From NCBI GenBank assembly GCA_029568995.1, contig JAKPYU010000363.1:1-44540 (forward strand): a stretch of DNA of 44,540 bases. The letters are read 5' to 3'. A program made the position numbers and the translations under genes. Of the stretch, positions 25,450 through 33,806 are shown one piece after another. The notes below the pieces were generated by a model. The model saw nothing but the letters and a program-made list of their open reading frames with translations. It was not told the DNA's origin and ran no database searches. Origin of the DNA: Candidatus Omnitrophota bacterium. Its GTDB lineage: Bacteria > Hinthialibacterota > Hinthialibacteria > Hinthialibacterales > JAKPRU01. Position 1 is the first letter of the stretch. Each line of letters begins with the position of its first letter.

Positions 25450-26730
25450 TTAGCCGAGAACGGGCGGAACCGGAATGGGATCTATGGGAATTTCGATATC
25501 GAAACCGAGTTTTTTCGGCATGATGTCCAATTCCATGTCCATCGCCTCGTCCCACATCAGTTTCTGCCCGGTATAGGCGGCCATCCGCCCGAAGATCGCC
25601 GTGAATGTGCTCTCGGCGACCTGGACACCTTCGTTCAGGTGCGGCCCGGTGCCTCGAATACTGGCCTGAAGATCCGCATGTTCCTGAACGTAGGCATTCA
25701 CGCCCCGCTCGGCCATGTCATGACAGGTGCTGAGACCTTCCTTGAATGTACGGTTTGTTCCGATCACCAGTTCGGAGACCTCGCTGTAACAGTTCATCCA
25801 GTGGCGGCTGAAGCTCATCACGTGGATGCCTTTGGGATATTCATAGTCACAGGAGAAGTTATCCCAGATGTTCCCGTATTTTTCGACCTGTGGTTTCCAG
25901 GTACGACCGCCCGACGCGATCACCGAAATCGGGTGGGCCTGAAAGACCCAGTTCATCACGTCCAGGTTGTGCACGTGCTGTTCGACGATGTTATCGCCGC
26001 AGATCCAGCAGAAGTTGTACCAGTTATAGCTGGCCTGGTATTCCAGGTCGCTCATGCCCGGCTGCCGTTCCCGCGCGAAGGGCAGTCCGCCGTTCCAATA
26101 GGCGCGACCGGCGAGAATCTCGCCCAGTGCGCCATCATGAATGCGGGCGATGGTTTCGACATATTCCTTCTGATGACGGCGCTGCGTGCCGGCGACGATG
26201 GAGAGTTTCGCGCGTTCCGCCCGTCGTGCTGCACGCAGAAACCGGCGGATTCCTGTCGGGTCGGTTCCGACCGGCTTTTCCGTAAAGATGTTCTTTTTCG
26301 CCTGGACCGCTTCCTCGAAATGTATAGGACGGAACCCTGGGGGCGTGGCGATAATCACATAGTCCATATCCAACTTGAGAAGATCCTTATATCCGTTCAG
26401 ACCGGAGAAGGTGTGCTCCGGGTCCACCTGGATATTCTCCACGGGCAGGTCGTCTTTTTTCAGACTTTCCTTGATCTGATTCGGTGCATCCTTCGCCCGC
26501 TGCTCCACGACATCATGTACCGCAATCAGCTTGATGTTCCTGTCGGCCTGAATGGCGTTTTTGACCGCATCTTTCCCTCGTCCACCGCAGCCGATCAGGG
26601 CGATCTTCAGCGGATCGCCATTCGCTCCGAAAGAGGAGGTTGCGATTCCAAGGCTTGCGAACGTAGTTGCGCCTACCGTGGCACGTTTCGCGAATTCCCG
26701 TCGCGAGATCACATTGTCTTTCGTATCCAT
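25450..26730 (-). CDS. Tat-exported Gfo/Idh/MocA-family oxidoreductase
   Basis: NAD(P)-dependent sugar or sugar-acid oxidoreductase of 426 residues. The start is ATG 26730, with AAGGAG in front. A Tat signal with SRREFAKRA directs folded export. The Rossmann motif ALIGCGGRGKDA and the EKP motif IFTEKPVGTDP are intact; the C-terminal half has WICGDNIVEQHVHNLDVMNW, typical of Tat-exported family members in Planctomycetes-like bacteria. Substrate unknown. A longer frame would begin at 26847, but it would place the Tat motif too far in, so it is rejected. Confidence 0.9.
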   Translation of the reverse strand: MDTKDNVISRREFAKRATVGATTFASLGIATSSFGANGDPLKIALIGCGGRGKDAVKNAIQADRNIKLIAVHDVVEQRAKDAPNQIKESLKKDDLPVENIQVDPEHTFSGLNGYKDLLKLDMDYVIIATPPGFRPIHFEEAVQAKKNIFTEKPVGTDPTGIRRFLRAARRAERAKLSIVAGTQRRHQKEYVETIARIHDGALGEILAGRAYWNGGLPFARERQPGMSDLEYQASYNWYNFCWICGDNIVEQHVHNLDVMNWVFQAHPISVIASGGRTWKPQVEKYGNIWDNFSCDYEYPKGIHVMSFSRHWMNCYSEVSELVIGTNRTFKEGLSTCHDMAERGVNAYVQEHADLQASIRGTGPHLNEGVQVAESTFTAIFGRMAAYTGQKLMWDEAMDMELDIMPKKLGFDIEIPIDPIPVPPVLG

Positions 26731-26877
26731 GTTGTTTGATTCTCCTTTTTCCTCAGGGGGACTCGCCAGGAGTCGTTTCATACAAATTTCCAGCCGAATA
26801 ACGGATCTTAGCACATTCGGGGATTCCTTGGCGACGATGGTCCCCAAAGAAGGCGACTTAGTGGCTTAATGATCTCT

Positions 26878-26952
26878 TGAGATTCCTCACATTCGTTCGG
26901 AATGACAATCTACCCTGTGATTCTGTCATTTCGACCGAAGGGAGAAATCTCA
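26878..26952. repeat. Imperfect inverted repeat (MITE-like)
   Basis: TGAGATTCCTC...CGGAATGACA (26878-26907) pairs with TGTCATTTCGA...GAGAAATCTCA (26924-26952), about 29 bases per arm with a few mismatches. The arms end in TGAGATT/AATCTCA. This type of palindrome (GTCATTTCGACCGAAGGGAGAAATCTC) is common in many copies in diverse bacteria. It lies in the 289-base gap between two minus-strand genes. Confidence 0.65.
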
Positions 26953-27019
26953 TTGAAAAAGCAGATCTTTCATATCGGATCGGGACAGCAATACGTCAGG
27001 CCGATGCGGTTAAGCGCCC

Positions 27020-27991
27020 CTAATCCATCCCCAACCTCTGCGATGTCAGGTGCGAAAGATAGAATTCCATGAATTCATCCCGTTTCGGTTCCAGGCAAAC
27101 CGTGATCGGGCGGCCTTTTTTCTCATCCACCCGTGTGTAACCCTCGTCATCGACATAAACCGGCAGATCCGCTTTCTTATTAAAAAATCGCCCCGGTTCT
27201 GCGGCTTCTGCCATGGCGAGCTGATCGTGAAGGGTCATCTGGGCGTCCGGGTTGGATGTCCAGAGTCGAAGCAGGCATTCCAGCGACCAGGTCAACGGCG
27301 ATTGGTATTTCTGAACGCGTTTCCGTTCTTCCTCTTTCAGACGAACCAAGGTCGTGGAGTCCAACGGCACAATTGTCAATTTCACTTTCGAGCCGTATAC
27401 CCGCTGCGCCGCTTCGATATCACAAACCACATTGTATTCCGGTATCGGTTCATTCGGTCTCCAGGCGGAACCGTACACGTTCCCGCTCATCAGGATGATC
27501 TCCTTCACGTTATCCTCGAATTCCGGCCCCATTTTCAAAACATCCCCCAAATTGGGCAGCGGGCCGACCGCTATCACAGTCACTTGTTTTGGATACTTCT
27601 TGACCGTGTCCAGCAGGAATTGAGCCGCCGGGGTCTCAATCGGGCGATAGGTATTAAAATCTTCCGCCCAGGTGAACTGGTAATCGTTGTGGTCGTTGGT
27701 TTGTCGCCCGACAGCCACGGGGACGTGCGTCTGTTTCGTTTGATGCAGGATTTTGCAGGCCAGTTTCGCCCGCGCTGGGGTGTTTCCGTAATCCGTTGTG
27801 ACTCCCAGCAGTTCAAATCGCGGGTGCACCAGGGAAAGCGCGAGCGCCCACGCATCGTCAATGTCATTGCCGATATCCGTATCCAGGATGATTTTCATTT
27901 TTTCCTCCGTGCCGGCACAAAGTCCCGTTTCCGCTAACCCGAATGCACAACACATAACGGAAAACAGGGTCAGAATTGGGATTTTCTTCAT
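27020..27991 (-). CDS. Exported nucleoside hydrolase (IunH family)
   Basis: Hydrolyses the N-glycosidic bond of ribonucleosides. The family calcium site is seen at the start of the mature chain, DTDIGNDIDDAWAL, with a later Asp in TLHDQLAMAEA, and the family motif EYNVVCDIEAA. A signal peptide (FSVMCCAFGLAETGLCAG) indicates export, which is unusual for IunH enzymes; exported copies occur in some Planctomycetota and related bacteria. Length 323 is normal. The start is ATG 27991 with GAGGAGAG in front. It fits with the purine permease at 22496 as a nucleoside-scavenging set. Confidence 0.9.
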   Translation of the reverse strand: MKKIPILTLFSVMCCAFGLAETGLCAGTEEKMKIILDTDIGNDIDDAWALALSLVHPRFELLGVTTDYGNTPARAKLACKILHQTKQTHVPVAVGRQTNDHNDYQFTWAEDFNTYRPIETPAAQFLLDTVKKYPKQVTVIAVGPLPNLGDVLKMGPEFEDNVKEIILMSGNVYGSAWRPNEPIPEYNVVCDIEAAQRVYGSKVKLTIVPLDSTTLVRLKEEERKRVQKYQSPLTWSLECLLRLWTSNPDAQMTLHDQLAMAEAAEPGRFFNKKADLPVYVDDEGYTRVDEKKGRPITVCLEPKRDEFMEFYLSHLTSQRLGMD

Positions 27992-28113
27992 CGGATTCTC
28001 TCCTCGGATTGCGTCGATGGGTGCGGAAAAGTCCTAGCATTATTCCGTCGAACAAGCAAGATGATCCGTAGAATCTTGAGACCTCCGAAGTGCATAATCG
28101 TTCTAAGTGCGAT

Positions 28114-28142
28114 TTGACGACCCGTTTTTCTTTCGATATCGT
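28114..28142 (+). promoter_or_regulatory. Possible sigma-70 promoter of the aldo/keto reductase
   Basis: TTGACG (28114-28119) and TATCGT (28137-28142) are 17 bases apart. The expected start near 28149 gives a 65-base leader to ATG 28214. The -10 box is only a partial match. Confidence 0.45.
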
Positions 28143-28213
28143 GGGAGAAATACGCGGATTAGCCCCGTACTTCCCCACGGCTACCTCAAAGTGGCATAAA
28201 GGAGCGTAAAACC

Positions 28214-29410
28214 ATGACGAACCGGGAAAACTCGTTGGATCGAAGAAGTTTCGTTCGGCTGGGCGCGGCAACGGCAGCGTTAACAGCAGGGGGTGTCTCC
28301 TTCGCCCAGGATAAGGCTGAATCCCAGGAGAAGCCCGCGTCTCAGGACAAGAACGAGATGAAGTACCGGCTTCTGGGCAAGACCGGCCTGAAAGTATCGG
28401 AGATTTGTTTTGGAACGTACGGGTTCAATAATCCGGCGCTTCTCACCGCGGCGATGGACGCCGGGATCAACTTTGTCTCGACGTGTGCAGACTATCAGGA
28501 TGGAGCGGCGGAAGAGGCGGTCGGCAAGGCCATCGCCAAGATCGGCAAGAAACGGGATGAGCTGGTCCTTCTCACCGGCACCGAAATCCGTCCCGGCACA
28601 ACCAAACAGGCCATTCTTGAGAGCATAGACAAGAGTCTCAAACGCTTGCAGACGGATCGGATCGACATATTTCGCAACCACCACGTGGAAGACCCCGAAC
28701 GTATCAAGATTGAGGAACAATTCGAGGCGTTCGAGGAAGCGAAAAAGGCCGGAAAGGTGCGTTGTCTCGGATTATCCAGCCATGGAAGACAACTTCAGGA
28801 ATGCCTGGACGCCGCAATTCGCGACGGGCGGTTTAATTTGCTCCTTTGTCGATATGATTTCGCCAGCTATCAGAATCAGGCCGAGATTTTTCACCGCGCC
28901 GCTGAAAAGGGTATCGGAACGGCGGTGTTCAAGATCAAAGCGGGAAACCAGGAGAAGGATATTCAGGATCTTCAGCAAGGTGGCCTTTCAATGACTCAGG
29001 CTGCGACCAAGTGGGCATTGTCCAACCCGGATGTCAGCAGTGTCTGCGCCGCAATGACCAATTTCGACCAGATTAAGGAATACTGTGGGGCTGTCGGCAA
29101 GAAACTCGGACAGGCCGAGATGGAGATGCTCCAGCGGTACGCGGATGCTGTCTATGACAAATACTGCCGGAACTGTGGAATCTGTGAGTCCGCCTGCCCG
29201 GACTGCGTCGCCATTGCGGATATCAACCGATACGCCATGTATTTCAAGTACTACGGGCGGGAGAAAGACTCCATGAAGTTGTATGCCTCCTTACCCAGCG
29301 AGCAGACCGCGTTTCGCTGCGGAGACTGCGCCGGGAACTGCGATGTCGCGTGTCCATACAGCAGAAAGGTCCGGGAGGGATTGATTGAAGCGCACAGGAT
29401 GCTGACATGA
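28214..29410 (+). CDS. Tat-exported aldo/keto reductase with Fe-S C-terminus
   Basis: The start is ATG 28214 with AAAGGAG near 28198. A Tat signal (DRRSFVRLGAATAA) precedes an aldo/keto reductase barrel (residues 48-310) and a C-terminal ferredoxin-like part with two Cys clusters, C318/C321/C324/C328 and C369/C372/C376/C380, able to bind two [4Fe-4S]. The usual catalytic tetrad is Asp-Tyr-Lys-His: Tyr94 and His156/157 are present, but Ser89 stands for Asp and Gly122 for Lys. It may therefore catalyse a different reaction or bind a flavin or Fe-S electron source. The following gene overlaps it by four bases (ATGA), so translation is coupled. Confidence 0.88.
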   Translation: MTNRENSLDRRSFVRLGAATAALTAGGVSFAQDKAESQEKPASQDKNEMKYRLLGKTGLKVSEICFGTYGFNNPALLTAAMDAGINFVSTCADYQDGAAEEAVGKAIAKIGKKRDELVLLTGTEIRPGTTKQAILESIDKSLKRLQTDRIDIFRNHHVEDPERIKIEEQFEAFEEAKKAGKVRCLGLSSHGRQLQECLDAAIRDGRFNLLLCRYDFASYQNQAEIFHRAAEKGIGTAVFKIKAGNQEKDIQDLQQGGLSMTQAATKWALSNPDVSSVCAAMTNFDQIKEYCGAVGKKLGQAEMEMLQRYADAVYDKYCRNCGICESACPDCVAIADINRYAMYFKYYGREKDSMKLYASLPSEQTAFRCGDCAGNCDVACPYSRKVREGLIEAHRMLT

Positions 29411-30366
29411 ACGCCAAGTGCTTGATTTTGTGTTGGTTATCATGGCTGGTTCTTGGTTGCGGCCGGGAATCCCAGGAACCTGTATCGACCGCCGAACAGC
29501 CGACGCCGCAGGAGACGGCCATTTCTACACCGGCACTGAACACGTCGGATAACTTGTGGCTGGTTGCGGGCAACCCGGACTGGACCCTGGCGGAACAGCC
29601 GGCTCTGTATACGCCCGATGACCTGTTCCAGTATGTCAACGGAGCCGCGCCGAAATATCTTTCCTACGGATTCCAGCAATTGACGCATTTCCGGTATTCC
29701 TACAAGAAGGACGAACTCTCCTGCATTACTGTGGATGTTTATGAGATGGGGAATCCTCTGGGTGCGTACGGGATTTACAGCACTGCACGGTCACGGGATA
29801 TCGAGCGTCGGAATTGGGGCACGGAAGGATTCCGATCCGGGGAGGTCGCCATGGCGTGGAAACAGCATGTGTATGTTCAGGCAATGGCGGATGACGACCG
29901 GCCGGTTCTGATCGAAATGCTTGAAAAGATTATGGTTAAGGTCTTTTCGGTCATTCCCGGCGAGGATGTCATTCCCGAACTGCTCGATGTTTTTCCCAGG
30001 GAGAACCTGATCCCCTATACGGACCGATATGTAGGCAAGGACCTCTTGGGCCATGCGTTCCTGCCCGGCGGGTTTCTGGTCAACTACAACCTCGATGGAC
30101 AGGAAGTCCTGGCATTCATCAGCGATCTCGGAATGCCTGAAGCGTCTCAGGCCGCCCTGGCGAGCCTGATGGATTTCGAGCAACAGCATGGGAAGATCCT
30201 GGAAAGTGGCCCGGAGAGCCTTTGGGTGGAGGACTCCGGCCTGGGATTGGGTGGTGTTCGACGTACTGCCGGTTATCTTACCGGGGTATTCGGCGTCACT
30301 TCTCAGGACCAGGCAACTCCGCTGCTTGAGAAAATCGCTGCAACTCTTGGGAAAACACGCAAATAA
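29407..30366 (+). CDS. Lipoprotein, DUF6599-like, 319 residues
   Basis: The start ATG 29407 overlaps the aldo/keto reductase stop by four bases. A lipobox, LVLGC with the Cys at residue 18, follows a hydrophobic signal, and a Ser/Thr/Pro-rich tether to about residue 45. The domain then reads LFQYVNGAAPKYLSYGFQQL, VDVYEMGNPLGAYGIYS, which matches my memory of DUF6599. I cannot name its function. It is membrane-anchored and periplasmic or outer-facing, and is coupled to the Fe-S aldo/keto reductase, so the two probably act together, with electron transfer or substrate binding as the open possibilities. A Gfo/Idh gene follows 14 bases later. Confidence 0.75.
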   Translation: MNAKCLILCWLSWLVLGCGRESQEPVSTAEQPTPQETAISTPALNTSDNLWLVAGNPDWTLAEQPALYTPDDLFQYVNGAAPKYLSYGFQQLTHFRYSYKKDELSCITVDVYEMGNPLGAYGIYSTARSRDIERRNWGTEGFRSGEVAMAWKQHVYVQAMADDDRPVLIEMLEKIMVKVFSVIPGEDVIPELLDVFPRENLIPYTDRYVGKDLLGHAFLPGGFLVNYNLDGQEVLAFISDLGMPEASQAALASLMDFEQQHGKILESGPESLWVEDSGLGLGGVRRTAGYLTGVFGVTSQDQATPLLEKIAATLGKTRK

Positions 30367-30380
30367 GGACGGTAAAGAAG

Positions 30381-31385
30381 ATGGGTGAGACCGCGTGCGG
30401 TGTTGGTATTGTCGGAATGGATCACTGGTACATCGTCTTCATGGCGCTGGAAGAACTGGGATCGCAGAGGAAATACCCGTTGGTCGCTGTGGCGGATCAC
30501 CAGTCCTGGCGGCTGGATGCGATCAGTGACAAGTGTTCCTGCGCACGGACAACGGAGTTCGACCGGGTTTTGGAGCATCCGTATATCGGCCTGATTGTCT
30601 CCATGGCGAACAGCGCAGAGAATCCGGAAATCTGTCGGAAGGCTCTCGCGAACGGAAAGCATGTTCTCTCGGTGAAGCCTCCGGCCATGAATCTGGACGA
30701 TCTGGACCACATTGTTTATACCGCCAATGAGCATGGCGGGTGGTTCGGCTCGTTTGAGAGTTATCGTCGGCTGCTGGGCCGCTATATCCGGATGCGAGAC
30801 ATCCTGCTTTCCGGGCGCATCGGGAGCTTGGTGACGTATCATCAGACGACGCATGCCGGTTTGCCGCAGTCGTGGTCCGGGAAACAGGATTCCGGCTGGT
30901 GGCTGGATCCCGAAAAAGTCTGTGGCGGTGCGTGGATCGATCATGCGATTTACGGAACCGATACAGCTCGCTGGTTGTTTGGGGAAGAAGTCAGCTTGAT
31001 CTCCGCCACAATGACCGTGCGACGATTCAAGGACCTTCCCTTGGAGGATTACGGCGTGGCAACCCTGGAGTTCCCCTGCGGTGGGACGGCGGTTCTGGAG
31101 GATTCCTGGGTGGCGGCGGACTTTACCGGCAGCGAGTGGATTGTGGGAACGCATGGGTCCATTCGCACGGATTCCCAGGCGTTCGGCAACAATCCCGTGG
31201 TGATTACTTCGTCCGGGAAAGAGGAGATCGTTCCGCAGGGCGAAGACAAGTCTTTTGTGAATCTCTGCAAAGGGCTTTTCGAAGAGAATTCTTTACCGTT
31301 CGGGCCGGAAGACAGCCGGGACAATCTGGCTGTGTGCCTCGCGGGCTATCGGTCTGCCGAGGAGGGAGTTGCCGTGGGGCTGTGA
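30381..31385 (+). CDS. Gfo/Idh/MocA-family oxidoreductase with altered EKP motif
   Basis: Cytosolic NAD(P)-dependent oxidoreductase of 334 residues, no signal peptide. The Rossmann motif GVGIVGMDHW is present. The conserved EKP motif reads VKP (Val98-Lys99-Pro100), so the Glu is lost but the catalytic Lys is kept. The C-terminal beta domain has GGAWIDHAIYGTDTARWLFG, a family His-containing motif. The start is ATG 30381 behind AAGAAG, 14 bases after the lipoprotein gene, so it is probably the third gene of the operon. Substrate unknown, likely a sugar derivative; it is followed by the secE promoter. Confidence 0.85.
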   Translation: MGETACGVGIVGMDHWYIVFMALEELGSQRKYPLVAVADHQSWRLDAISDKCSCARTTEFDRVLEHPYIGLIVSMANSAENPEICRKALANGKHVLSVKPPAMNLDDLDHIVYTANEHGGWFGSFESYRRLLGRYIRMRDILLSGRIGSLVTYHQTTHAGLPQSWSGKQDSGWWLDPEKVCGGAWIDHAIYGTDTARWLFGEEVSLISATMTVRRFKDLPLEDYGVATLEFPCGGTAVLEDSWVAADFTGSEWIVGTHGSIRTDSQAFGNNPVVITSSGKEEIVPQGEDKSFVNLCKGLFEENSLPFGPEDSRDNLAVCLAGYRSAEEGVAVGL

Positions 31386-31433
31386 GAGCGCGCACCCATG
31401 CTCGCCCCAGCCGTCCCGGAGGATGCATGAGGA

Positions 31434-31462
31434 TTGACAGGGGGCCGTTGGACTGGTATATA
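31434..31462 (+). promoter_or_regulatory. Strong promoter of the secE-nusG-rplKAJL operon
   Basis: Perfect TTGACA (31434-31439) and TATATA (31457-31462) are 17 bases apart. The start is expected near 31469, at the foot of a terminator-like hairpin. Confidence 0.75.
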
Positions 31463-31469
31463 CATGAAG

Positions 31470-31497
31470 ATCCCGCGCAATTTCGGGATATTTTTTT
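31470..31497 (+). terminator. Intrinsic terminator-like hairpin overlapping the start of the secE leader
   Basis: ATCCCG (31470-31475) pairs with CGGGAT (31484-31489), followed after one A by seven T's (31491-31497). Its first base is at about the predicted +1 of the promoter at 31434-31462. A hairpin that close to +1 cannot stop the same transcript, so it more probably ends read-through from the Gfo/Idh gene upstream. Confidence 0.6.
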
Positions 31498-31532
31498 CGT
31501 TTAAAAACAGGTTAGGAAACGGTATATCATCG

Positions 31533-31799
31533 ATGGGTGAGAATCTGATCAAGCGCCTCATCGAGTTTTTGCAGGGCGGTCGAATGGAGAAGGGGCAGCG
31601 GCAGCTGAGCTGGTTTGCCCGTACGAAATTCGGGGCCTCGTTCATTGAGGTATTGCGGGAACTCGAGTCGGTCACCTGGCCGACCAAGGAGGATGTTCGG
31701 GGGTCAACAGTTGTTGTCCTGATCACGGTTGCGGTGTTTGCCCTGTATGCGGGCTTGTGGGATCTTGTGATGACTTACGTCGATCAGTGGCTATACTGA
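31533..31799 (+). CDS. secE: Preprotein translocase subunit SecE
   Basis: Essential clamp subunit of the SecYEG protein channel. The last part has the family core, ELESVTWPTKEDVRGSTVVV, followed by one membrane helix (LITVAVFALYAGLWDLVMTYV). Length 88 residues, longer than minimal SecE, with an amphipathic N-terminal stretch. The start is ATG 31533, chosen because the frame is open and the N-terminus then starts MGENLIKRLIEF; the ribosome site is poor (AGGAAA about 17 bases away), so ATG 31584 (MEKGQRQL) is an alternative. Gene order secE-nusG-rplK-rplA supports the call. Confidence 0.85.
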   Translation: MGENLIKRLIEFLQGGRMEKGQRQLSWFARTKFGASFIEVLRELESVTWPTKEDVRGSTVVVLITVAVFALYAGLWDLVMTYVDQWLY

Positions 31800-31842
31800 T
31801 AAGAAGACACCCGAAGATTCGGTTTTCCTGGTAAGGATGCAA

Positions 31843-32373
31843 ATGGCAAAGGAATGGTATGTCATTCATACCTATGCGGGATTTGAGAACAAGGTTCGGG
31901 AGAACTTGGAGCAAACCATACGCACCCAGAACCTGCACGATCAGATTTCGCAAGTACTGATCCCGACAGAGGAAGTCGTGGAGATCCGCGACGGCCGCCG
32001 GAGTATCAGCACGCAGAAACTGTTTCCCGGATATGTGATCGTGGAAATGGATTTCAGCGACGATACTTGGTTTGTTGTGAAAAACACTCCGGGCGTGACG
32101 GGATTTGTGGGATCGGGCAGAAGCCCATTGCCCCTTTCCAAGGATGAGGTCGAAAATATCCTGCGTCACATGGACGAAACCGATGAAAAGCCCCGTCCCA
32201 AGATCGTTTTCGAGGTTGGCGAACGGGTGAAAGTCATCGAAGGCCCATTCTACAATTTCTCCGGGTATGTGGCGGAGATCAACGAGGAGCGGGGCCGTTT
32301 GAAAGTGATGGTGGATATTCTGGGACGGTCGACTCCGGTCGAGCTGGATTTCCTTCAGGTTGAGAAAATTTAA
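31843..32373 (+). CDS. nusG: Transcription termination/antitermination factor NusG
   Basis: Binds RNAP to control pausing and couples to Rho or ribosomes. The start is ATG 31843, chosen because AAGGA (31833-31837) has six bases to it, while the ATG at 31837 overlaps that site. N-terminal NGN domain: EWYVIHTYAGFENKVRENLE, LFPGYVIVEM, KNTPGVTGFVGSG. The C-terminal KOW domain reads VGERVKVIEGPFYNFSG and ends VELDFLQVEKI. Length 176 is normal. It sits in the standard order between secE and rplK. Confidence 0.96.
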   Translation: MAKEWYVIHTYAGFENKVRENLEQTIRTQNLHDQISQVLIPTEEVVEIRDGRRSISTQKLFPGYVIVEMDFSDDTWFVVKNTPGVTGFVGSGRSPLPLSKDEVENILRHMDETDEKPRPKIVFEVGERVKVIEGPFYNFSGYVAEINEERGRLKVMVDILGRSTPVELDFLQVEKI

Positions 32374-32375
32374 GA

Positions 32376-32402
32376 AGGCCCATTCCTACGGAATGATGGG
32401 CT
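32376..32402 (+). promoter_or_regulatory. Bulged hairpin between nusG and rplK
   Basis: GCCCATTCC and GGAATGATGGGC pair as a bulged stem around TAC in the leader of rplK. It stands where the L1-binding control site lies in other bacteria, and the TGATGGG strand is suggestive of that site. The role is inference; no ribosomal-protein test is possible here. Confidence 0.3.
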
Positions 32403-32415
32403 GAGGAGCCAAACG

Positions 32416-32844
32416 ATGCCACCGAAGAAGGTTACTGCACAGGTCAAGTTGCAGTGTCCTGCCGGACAAGCGAATCCGGCGCCTCCCGTCGGGACCGCCC
32501 TGGGTCCCCAGGGTGTCGCAATCATGGATTTCTGCAATCAGTTCAACGAGCGAACGAAAAATCAGATCGGCATGATTATTCCGGTTGTGGTGACCGTATA
32601 TCAGGACCGTTCGTTCACCTTTATCACCAAGACGCCCCCCGCGCCGGTTCTGCTGAAAAAAGCCGCCGGACTCGCGAAAGGCTCGCCGGTCTCGAATCGG
32701 GACAAAGTCGGCAAGGTGACCGAGAGTCAAATCCGCGAAATCGCCGAACTGAAAATGCCGGATCTGAACGCGAATGACGTGGAAACGGCCATGTCCATGA
32801 TCCGTGGAACGGCGCGCTCCATGGGGATCGAGGTTGAATCATGA
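32416..32844 (+). CDS. rplK: 50S ribosomal protein L11
   Basis: Stalk-base protein that binds the GTPase-associated 23S rRNA. Residues show the family core: [56 protein letters not shown], and the C-terminal rRNA-binding [10 protein letters not shown]. Length 142 is normal. Methylation-target Lys residues near the N-terminus are present. It overlaps rplA by four bases (ATGA), so the two are translationally coupled. The ribosome site TGAGGAG (32402) is strong. Confidence 0.98.
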   Translation: MPPKKVTAQVKLQCPAGQANPAPPVGTALGPQGVAIMDFCNQFNERTKNQIGMIIPVVVTVYQDRSFTFITKTPPAPVLLKKAAGLAKGSPVSNRDKVGKVTESQIREIAELKMPDLNANDVETAMSMIRGTARSMGIEVES

Positions 32845-33548
32845 GACGAAGCAAACGATATCGCAATATTTCTCAGAATCTGGACCGGGCGAAGGTGTAC
32901 CCGCTGGTTGAATCCATTGACCTGGTCAAGCGCAATGCCCAGGCGAAGTTTGATGAAACCGTAGAGCTGATCGCCAACTTGGGAATCGATCCCAAGAAGG
33001 CCGATCAGCAGGTGCGTGGAACGGTCTCTTTGCCGAGCGGAACCGGTCAGACCGTTCGGGTCCTGGTGTTTGCGGAGGGAGATGCCGCAAAACAGGCACA
33101 GGATGCGGGAGCGGATTTTGTCGGCGCGGACGATATCGCCAAGAAAATCCAGGAAGGATGGACCGATTTCGATGTGGCCATCGCCACGCCGGATATGATG
33201 CGCGTTGTCGGACGACTCGGGAAGATTTTGGGACCTCGCGGATTGATGCCCAATCCGAAAACCGGAACCGTTACAACCGAAGTCGCCCGGACCATTCAGG
33301 AATTCAAAGCAGGCAAGATCGAGTATCGTGCGGATCGAACGGGCGGAATTCATGTTCGAGTCGGCAAAGCGTCTTTCTCGCCGCAACAGTTGCTGGATAA
33401 TATCCGGGTTGTCATTGATGCCCTGCTGCGTGCGCGGCCCACGACGGCCAAAGGACAATACGTGAAGAGCCTGTTTCTCTGCTCCACGATGAGTCCGAGT
33501 GTCCGCCTGGACATCAACGAGGTCCGCGAGGCGATACGCGGTGTCTGA
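32841..33548 (+). CDS. rplA: 50S ribosomal protein L1
   Basis: 23S rRNA-binding protein of the L1 stalk and repressor of its own operon. It starts in the rplK stop codon (ATG 32841 overlaps TGA 32842). Family blocks are clear: [51 protein letters not shown] and the C-terminal [15 protein letters not shown]. Length 235 is normal. The 258-base gap after it holds the L10 leader. Confidence 0.98.
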   Translation: MRRSKRYRNISQNLDRAKVYPLVESIDLVKRNAQAKFDETVELIANLGIDPKKADQQVRGTVSLPSGTGQTVRVLVFAEGDAAKQAQDAGADFVGADDIAKKIQEGWTDFDVAIATPDMMRVVGRLGKILGPRGLMPNPKTGTVTTEVARTIQEFKAGKIEYRADRTGGIHVRVGKASFSPQQLLDNIRVVIDALLRARPTTAKGQYVKSLFLCSTMSPSVRLDINEVREAIRGV

Positions 33549-33599
33549 TTCGGCGGATCAATCCGCGCCTTGCGAAGGCGTATCGGAGGACTGAACAAG

Positions 33600-33760
33600 A
33601 GTAAGAAAACCAACATCGACGTCGAAGACAGCAGGTGCGCCAGGGCGCTGAAAGTTCCTGCCGAGACCGGGATGCCATTCACCATAGAACTCAACGCGGG
33701 GATCGTTGTCCCGTGTGGCATTTATGGAAAACCCGGCTTCGGCGCCGGGTTTTTTCGTTT
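33600..33760 (+). ncRNA. L10 (rplJ) leader RNA
   Basis: The block GACAGCAGGTGC... at about 33626-33637 and the paired TTCCTGCCGAGACC at about 33654-33667 match the conserved L10 leader, in which L10(L12)4 binds its own mRNA. An intrinsic terminator-like hairpin follows at 33732-33755. Together they form a feedback switch over rplJ-rplL. The boundaries are approximate. Confidence 0.82.
33732..33755 (+). terminator. Attenuator terminator hairpin in the L10 leader
   Basis: CCCGGC (33732-33737) pairs with GCCGGG (33744-33749) around TTCGGC, followed by six T's (33750-33755). It lies after the L10 binding block and 50 bases before rplJ, so it can stop transcription before rplJ when L10 is in excess. 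Confidence 0.75.
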
Positions 33761-33806
33761 CAAGAAGATCAAAAAGACAGGTTCGAAGGAGAGGAGGTGA
33801 AACGAT

